Assembly (NCBI RefSeq): GCF_900091595.1
Contig: NZ_FMCW01000003.1
Span: forward strand, 241,618 to 305,617
Direction: 5' to 3'
Source: Micromonospora haikouensis
GTDB taxonomy: Bacteria; Actinomycetota; Actinomycetes; Mycobacteriales; Micromonosporaceae
Length of the DNA: 64,000 bases
This document shows, one piece after another, positions 60,325 through 64,000 of this stretch. Within the stretch, counting starts at the first letter, position 1. Every line of letters begins with the position of its first letter. Below the pieces are notes generated by a model that did no database searches, was not told where the DNA came from, and saw nothing but the letters and a program-made list of their open reading frames with translations. The translations under genes were made by a program, and so were the position numbers.

Positions 60325-60899
60325 CTCCGGGCGTAATCCTCTACGGCCCGCCAGCCGCAGGGAAGGACACCGTTACGCGAGAATTGGTCAAGCTGAGGAG
60401 CGACTACGCGCCCTTCCGCCGAATCAAGGTGGGACGTGGTCGCACGGACGGATACCGGATGGCAACGGCTGTGGACGTTGAACGCCTGCGGGCGAATGGC
60501 GACATCCTGTGGGAAAACGAGCGCTATGGATCAACGTACGTAGTTGACTATCCAGCGTTATCCAATGATCTTTCGCGGAGTATTCCCGTACTGCATCTAG
60601 GGCAACCCGACGGAATCGACGCCGTGTTAGGCGCGTTTCCCTCCGGCTCTTGGATCGTCGTCTACATACGGTCGTCGCGGAGCATTGCAGCAGAAAGGAT
60701 CGAGGCGCGACAAACCGGTGACACGGCGGAGCGGCTCGCTGTCTGGGATGCCACCCCGCCGATTTGCGCAGACGTTGATATCAATACGGATGCATTGTCC
60801 GCCAAGGAAGCTGCTCTGCGCATCGATGAGGCAGTCCGGTTACACGCCGGACCACCCCCCGTGTCCCCGCTGTCCCCGCTGTCCCCCAATAGTGGTTGA
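60321..60899 (+). CDS. Guanylate-kinase-like P-loop protein
   Basis: A 192-residue protein from ATG 60321 overlapping the GntR-kinase stop. Walker A is ILYGPPAAGKDTVTREL; then RIKVGRGRTDGYRMATAVDV and the GMK-like NGDILWENERYGSTYVVD. The GMP-binding region is only partly conserved, and it ends with a Pro/Ser repeat (SPLSPLSP) encoded by TGTCCCC units. It resembles nucleotide kinases but the substrate is unknown. Its pairing with the upstream kinase fusion suggests the two act on the same substrate or defence signal. Confidence 0.8.
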   Translation: MTPGVILYGPPAAGKDTVTRELVKLRSDYAPFRRIKVGRGRTDGYRMATAVDVERLRANGDILWENERYGSTYVVDYPALSNDLSRSIPVLHLGQPDGIDAVLGAFPSGSWIVVYIRSSRSIAAERIEARQTGDTAERLAVWDATPPICADVDINTDALSAKEAALRIDEAVRLHAGPPPVSPLSPLSPNSG

Positions 60900-60941
60900 G
60901 CTGCGAAAACCACGGGGACAAGGTGTGGCTAGCTGTCCCCG
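60862..60941. repeat. TGTCCCC/GGGGACA repeat cluster 2
   Basis: TGTCCCCG at 60862-60869 and 60871-60878, TGTCCCCC at 60880-60887, GGGGACA at 60914-60920, TGTCCCCG at 60934-60941. The first three lie at 9-base spacing in the guanylate-kinase-like gene end; the last two are noncoding. GTGGTT/AACCAC (60893-60898, 60908-60913) form a small hairpin in between. The same unit clusters at 50938-51015. Confidence 0.7.
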
Positions 60942-60983
60942 CGCTCAGAGGAGCATCCCTCGCTGCCTCGGGAAGCCGGAGTG

Positions 60984-62309
60984 TCAGTTGTCTGTGGCCT
61001 CTGCTTGCTCGACTACGGCTCGCCAATCATCGCAGCCATCGATCTTGCCGGATGTTTGAAGCAGGGTCTTTCGCCAGTGCGCCGCCTGGTTGGGGTCTCG
61101 TTCGACTTCCGATCTGATCACGAATAGTTGCAGGCCCGTCACGAGGCAGTGCTCACGCCCGATGCAGTAAGGTAGCATCTGGTCAGGAAAATCGGCTCCC
61201 GTACGCTCGTCGAGTGGAAGTTCGCGCCAGGTATTTACAATCAGGATTCCTTTAGGCTTCACTCCGCTTTCCTCGAATGCTCCGGAAACCCATTTTTCAA
61301 GCTGTGCGGCGTGCTTCTCCGCGGCACTCTTGGAGACTCCTTTTACTTCGACGACTGCAGTCCCTTCTGGAAAGGACACCTGCCAGTCATCCCGACCCGG
61401 CTCGGGCTCGGTTACGGACCCGCCTAGAAGCTCCAAGACCGACCGAACTTCGAGTTCAAGAGACCTTCCCGTGCCAAGATAAAGTTGCTGACGAGCCTCG
61501 ACGACTTCCTGCTCCTGCTGAAGCTTGGTAAGCTTGTTCCGGGCTGCGGTTATGGCCTTTTCCTGCTTAATCACCGCGTCTCGGGCACGTCGCGAGTCCT
61601 TAGTATCGAATCGGGCGGCCCATGCTGGTCTGGCATCTGAGCGAGCCCCGCTGAGGCTTGCAATTGCCTCAATGAGGTCTTTCTGGAAATCCAGCGCTTC
61701 GTCGAGCCACCGGTCTTCTTCTTCCTCGGGTCCATCGCCCTCATCGAATTCGACCGCGAAGTTAGGTGCTGGAAGTAGAATGAGATGCCCTCCGCCGTTC
61801 GAGCGTTGAATTGATCCAACGACTCGCTCCGTACCTGTGACGTTAGCGATGGATCTGCCGGGCGGGTTCTCGATGAAGGCTTGATAGGTGAGAAACTTCT
61901 TGTATTTTCTCAGCAGGGCGACAATTGGGCCGTCGCCCGAAATGGAGATTCTTCTTCCGGCTGCGCCAACTATTTTCGATTCTTTTGGAATTGGTATTGC
62001 GCGGAGGAGGTCAAAGTCGGTTAGATGATTCGTGGTCACCCTGTTCCGGCCGGTGCCCGAGTATGTGCGCTTGCCGGTATCTACCCAGCATTTCTGAGGC
62101 GGCCGGACGATAACTACTAACGTTCGCCCCGAGTTGATAAACTCTACGAATTCGTTGCGGCGGCGTGTGACATCCCCAACTAGGCTAACTGACCTGTTCT
62201 CAGGAACTGAGGGCAGGCCCTGGTACCGCCCGCCATACGAGGGACTCCAGTAGCTTGAGAAACTTGAGCGGGGATCCCAGATGACCAAGTCATGATCAAA
62301 TGCGCTAAG
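60984..62309 (-). pseudogene. PD-(D/E)XK-like gene, 5' end removed by IS insertion
   Basis: The frame runs from 62309 to 60984 but no good start is present: the first candidate is TTG 62288, and the frame is continuous into the IS end, while CTAAG at 62305-62309 abuts the IS. The remaining protein (about 441 residues) starts SAFDHDLVIWDPRSSFSSYW and has a central coiled coil (VIKQEKAITAARNKLTKLQQ) followed by a restriction-endonuclease-like fold: SLELEVRSVLELLGG, PGRDDWQVSF and VVEVKG (E...D...ExK). The product would be a nuclease or nuclease-like effector; the gene is probably inactivated. GC is low, as for the kinase pair beside it. Confidence 0.7.
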
Positions 62310-63998
62310 CCTCGATCCACCGACGCGGTTCGTGATGATCGCGGTTGAATAGCTCTGATATCGGGTGTTTTTGGGGGTACGACGGAATCGCCGATTACGT
62401 GATCGGCTTGCTCCGGGCAGGGTTGTGCGGGGGTGGGGCGGGGTTCGTGGCCTGTGGTCGGGCCGCCTGGTTCCGGCCGGTATGCGGTGGTCAGCCGGGT
62501 GCGGCGCGAACGGCGGTGAACAGGTTCTCGAATCCGGCTTGCCAGGGCCAGTGCTCGGGTAGGTGCAGGTGGGTGGTGCGGGCCCGGTGCGCGAGGCGGG
62601 CGGCGACGGTGATGATCCGGGTCCGGATCGTGGTGGTCCGGGCGGTCGTCCAGGCGCCGGCGGCGAGGTGACCGGCGGCCCGGGTGAGGTTGTGGGCGAT
62701 GCCGGCGCAGGTCAGCCAGGCGGCGTTGGCGTTGAACCGGCCGGACGGCAGGTGCGCGAGCGGGCCGGCGATCAGGTCGGCGTTGATCTGTTCGATGACC
62801 GCGTGCTGGCGGTGCTGGGCTTCGGCCTGCACGAGGGTGAACGGGTTGTCGGTGAACACCGCGTGATATCGGTAGGCCGGCAGGAGTTTTTGCTGGCCCG
62901 GGGCTTGAGTGGGGTCGTCGCGGCGGATGCGGCGCACGATCAGCCGGGCGGTCGCCGCGTGGCGGGTGCCGGCGAACGCGGTGTATTCGGTTTCGGCGAT
63001 CTGCGCGTCGGAGATCCACCGTTGTTCCTGCTCGTCCCAGATGGCCTGCGGATACCGGATGCCGGTCCACTGGTCATCGTCGATGCTGTCGCAGGCCGTG
63101 CGGATCTTGGTGTCGATGCGGGTGGTGACCGAGAACCGCACCTGGTGGCGTCGGCAGGTGCTGATGACGGCCTTGGCGTAGAACGCCGAGTCGGCTCGTA
63201 CGACGATCTCGCCGGTCGCGCCGCAGGCGCGGGCGGTGGTGATGGTCTCGGCGATCATGCTGGCAGCGCCCTTGCTGGAGCCGGTGTCACCCGAGCGCAG
63301 CCTCGTGGCGGCGACGACCGGCGCCGTCAGCGGGGTGGACAGTGTCGCGATGAGGGGGTTGTAGCCGCGTAGGTAGACGTTGTAGCCGCCGACCTTGGCG
63401 TGACCGAACCCGATGCCCTGCTTCTGTTTGCCGTAGACCCGCCGCAGCATCGAGTCGATGTCCACGAAGCACAGCGTGTCCGCGCCGGCCAGTAGCGGTG
63501 TCCGGGCGGCGAGGCCGATCAGGGTGTCGCGGGCGGCGGCCTGCAACTGCCGCACATGCCCGTGGGTGAACGTGCGCAGGAACGACCCGAGCGTCGAGGG
63601 TGCGTACACGCTGGTGAACAGTGAGCGCATGCCGCCGTGCCGGGCCACGTCGAGGTCATCGATGCTGTCCGCGCCCGCGATCATCCCGGCCACGATCGTG
63701 GCGACCTTGCCGGCCGGATTCGCGCCCTTGTCCGTCGGCAGGCGCACCCGGCCGGCGACCGCGTCGTGCAGACCGGCCTGCTCGGCCAGGCGCATCACCG
63801 GCACCAGGCCGGCGCACGACACCAGATTCGCGTCGTCGAACGTCACCGCCGTCACCGGCGCGTCATAGCGTAATCTCACCTGCGAGGTGCCCTCTCGAAC
63901 CGAGCGATAGAAGCCTGAAGAACTCCTATCCTTCCAGTTCAGAGGGCGCTTTCTATATCCGGGGTCCCCTCGAACCGACCTTCATCGGTGGATCGAGG
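62310..63998 (-). mobile_element. IS1380-family insertion sequence, 1,689 bp
   Basis: The left end CCTCGATCCACCG (62310-62322) is the exact inverse of the right end CGGTGGATCGAGG (63986-63998), and further inside both ends share CGGTTCG. The left flank is CTAAG (62305-62309); the right flank begins CT (63999-64000), the first two bases of the same word, consistent with a 5-base target duplication. The length is right for IS1380. Between the left end and 62491 and between 63880 and the right end no other gene is seen. Confidence 0.85.
62491..63879 (-). CDS. IS1380-family transposase
   Basis: The protein has 462 residues from GTG 63879, normal for the family. The DDE residues are readable: Asp in CFVDIDSMLRRVYGKQKQG, Asp in VVRADSAFYAKAVISTCRR, and Glu in HAVIEQINADLIAGPLAHL. 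The N part includes KVATIVAGMIAGADSIDDLD and STLGSFLRTFTHGHVRQLQA, typical of the DDE_Tnp_1 group. It appears intact and so may be active. Confidence 0.95.
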   Translation of the reverse strand: MRLRYDAPVTAVTFDDANLVSCAGLVPVMRLAEQAGLHDAVAGRVRLPTDKGANPAGKVATIVAGMIAGADSIDDLDVARHGGMRSLFTSVYAPSTLGSFLRTFTHGHVRQLQAAARDTLIGLAARTPLLAGADTLCFVDIDSMLRRVYGKQKQGIGFGHAKVGGYNVYLRGYNPLIATLSTPLTAPVVAATRLRSGDTGSSKGAASMIAETITTARACGATGEIVVRADSAFYAKAVISTCRRHQVRFSVTTRIDTKIRTACDSIDDDQWTGIRYPQAIWDEQEQRWISDAQIAETEYTAFAGTRHAATARLIVRRIRRDDPTQAPGQQKLLPAYRYHAVFTDNPFTLVQAEAQHRQHAVIEQINADLIAGPLAHLPSGRFNANAAWLTCAGIAHNLTRAAGHLAAGAWTTARTTTIRTRIITVAARLAHRARTTHLHLPEHWPWQAGFENLFTAVRAAPG

Positions 63999-64000
63999 CT

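Larger units (their letters stand above)
49136..62309. mobile_element. Integrated AICE (actinomycete integrative and conjugative element), right end not visible
   Basis: Genes from the integrase (49226) to the truncated PD-(D/E)XK gene form one AICE: int-xis next to tRNA-Gly, a replication module (RecA-like ATPase, DUF6884, primase-polymerase), zinc-ribbon proteins, FtsK-type Tra protein, DUF3307-like and DUF2637 membrane proteins, and a divergent GntR region. Order and content match the family known from Streptomyces and Micromonospora (pSAM2-like). No second copy of the tRNA 3' end (GTTCGATTCCCGTCACCCGC) occurs before 64000, so the right boundary lies beyond the window or was lost when the IS inserted. 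Genes from 59470 have lower GC than the rest, a sign of recently acquired cargo. Confidence 0.85.

Noticed and set aside
62351..62390. Reading the PD-(D/E)XK-like gene upstream into the sequence beyond 62310
   Set aside because: The extra codons (for example SYSTAIITNRVGG) looked protein-like at first, but they lie inside the IS inverted repeat and IS left end, so the resemblance is accidental.
1..64000. CRISPR array
   Set aside because: No run of regularly spaced direct repeats of 20-40 bases with unique spacers was seen on either strand, and no cas gene is present.
1..64000. rRNA operon or secondary-metabolite gene cluster
   Set aside because: No rRNA-like sequence, polyketide synthase, NRPS or terpene synthase was found; genes are housekeeping, regulatory or AICE functions.

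Overview
The window is high-GC actinobacterial DNA. Strong codon-position GC bias, many GTG starts, several DUF397/DUF5753 regulators, and an origin-proximal cell-wall cluster in the order fhaA-fhaB-pstP-rodA-pbpA-pknA-pknB point to a member of the Micromonosporaceae, probably Micromonospora or a close relative. That placement comes from gene content and protein style, not from an rRNA gene, since none is present.

Layout. 1-24.9 kb is chromosomal. It carries a partial TPR protein, a TetR regulator, a three-part locus (small divergent protein, XRE/DUF5753 regulator, DUF397 protein), an acyl-CoA catabolism group (biotin carboxylase, HMG-CoA lyase, carboxyltransferase, acyl-CoA dehydrogenase) interrupted by a divergent snapalysin, an XRE-NB-ARC-TPR regulator, a MarR/YceI divergent pair, a GCS2-family ligase, PASTA-domain membrane proteins, a second copy of the three-part regulator locus, and a two-gene sugar pair (SDR epimerase plus WecG/TagA transferase). 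25.0-38.8 kb holds tRNA-Leu(CAG) and the Ser/Thr-kinase and peptidoglycan cluster, followed on the other strand by a TrpG/PabA amidotransferase, a small membrane protein, a class E sortase and a DUF881 protein, then crgA. 39-48.8 kb holds a membrane Fe-S oxidoreductase, two CNNM/CBS proteins, two NlpC/P60 hydrolases (the second behind a c-di-AMP riboswitch), dCTP deaminase, a PPOX-fold protein behind an SOS-like box, and an M43 metalloprotease.

From tRNA-Gly(CCC) at 49.06 kb to about 62.3 kb lies an actinomycete integrative and conjugative element (AICE). Its genes are tyrosine integrase, excisionase, a RecA-like ATPase, a DUF6884 protein, a primase-polymerase, zinc-ribbon proteins, an FtsK-type Tra protein, spread proteins, and a divergent regulator region. 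Its cargo end has noticeably lower GC and carries a GntR-kinase fusion, a guanylate-kinase-like protein and a PD-(D/E)XK-like gene. The last gene is cut by a 1,689-bp IS1380-family insertion (62310-63998) whose two ends and part of the target duplication can be read. The AICE right end is not in the window.

How the parts work together. PknA/PknB, PstP and the FHA proteins form the phospho-signalling switch for the RodA/PbpA wall machine, and CrgA belongs to the division apparatus. The AICE minus-strand genes are packed with 4-nt or TGATG overlaps, so replication and transfer functions are probably translated as coupled units and controlled from the palindrome-rich region at 59.25-59.47 kb. 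The most unusual material is the AICE cargo cassette, the repeat clusters inside the AICE (17-bp inverted repeats around int/xis, CGCGACCGG repeats after tra, TGTCCCC clusters), the duplicated three-gene regulator locus, and an apparent frameshift at the 3' end of pknB.
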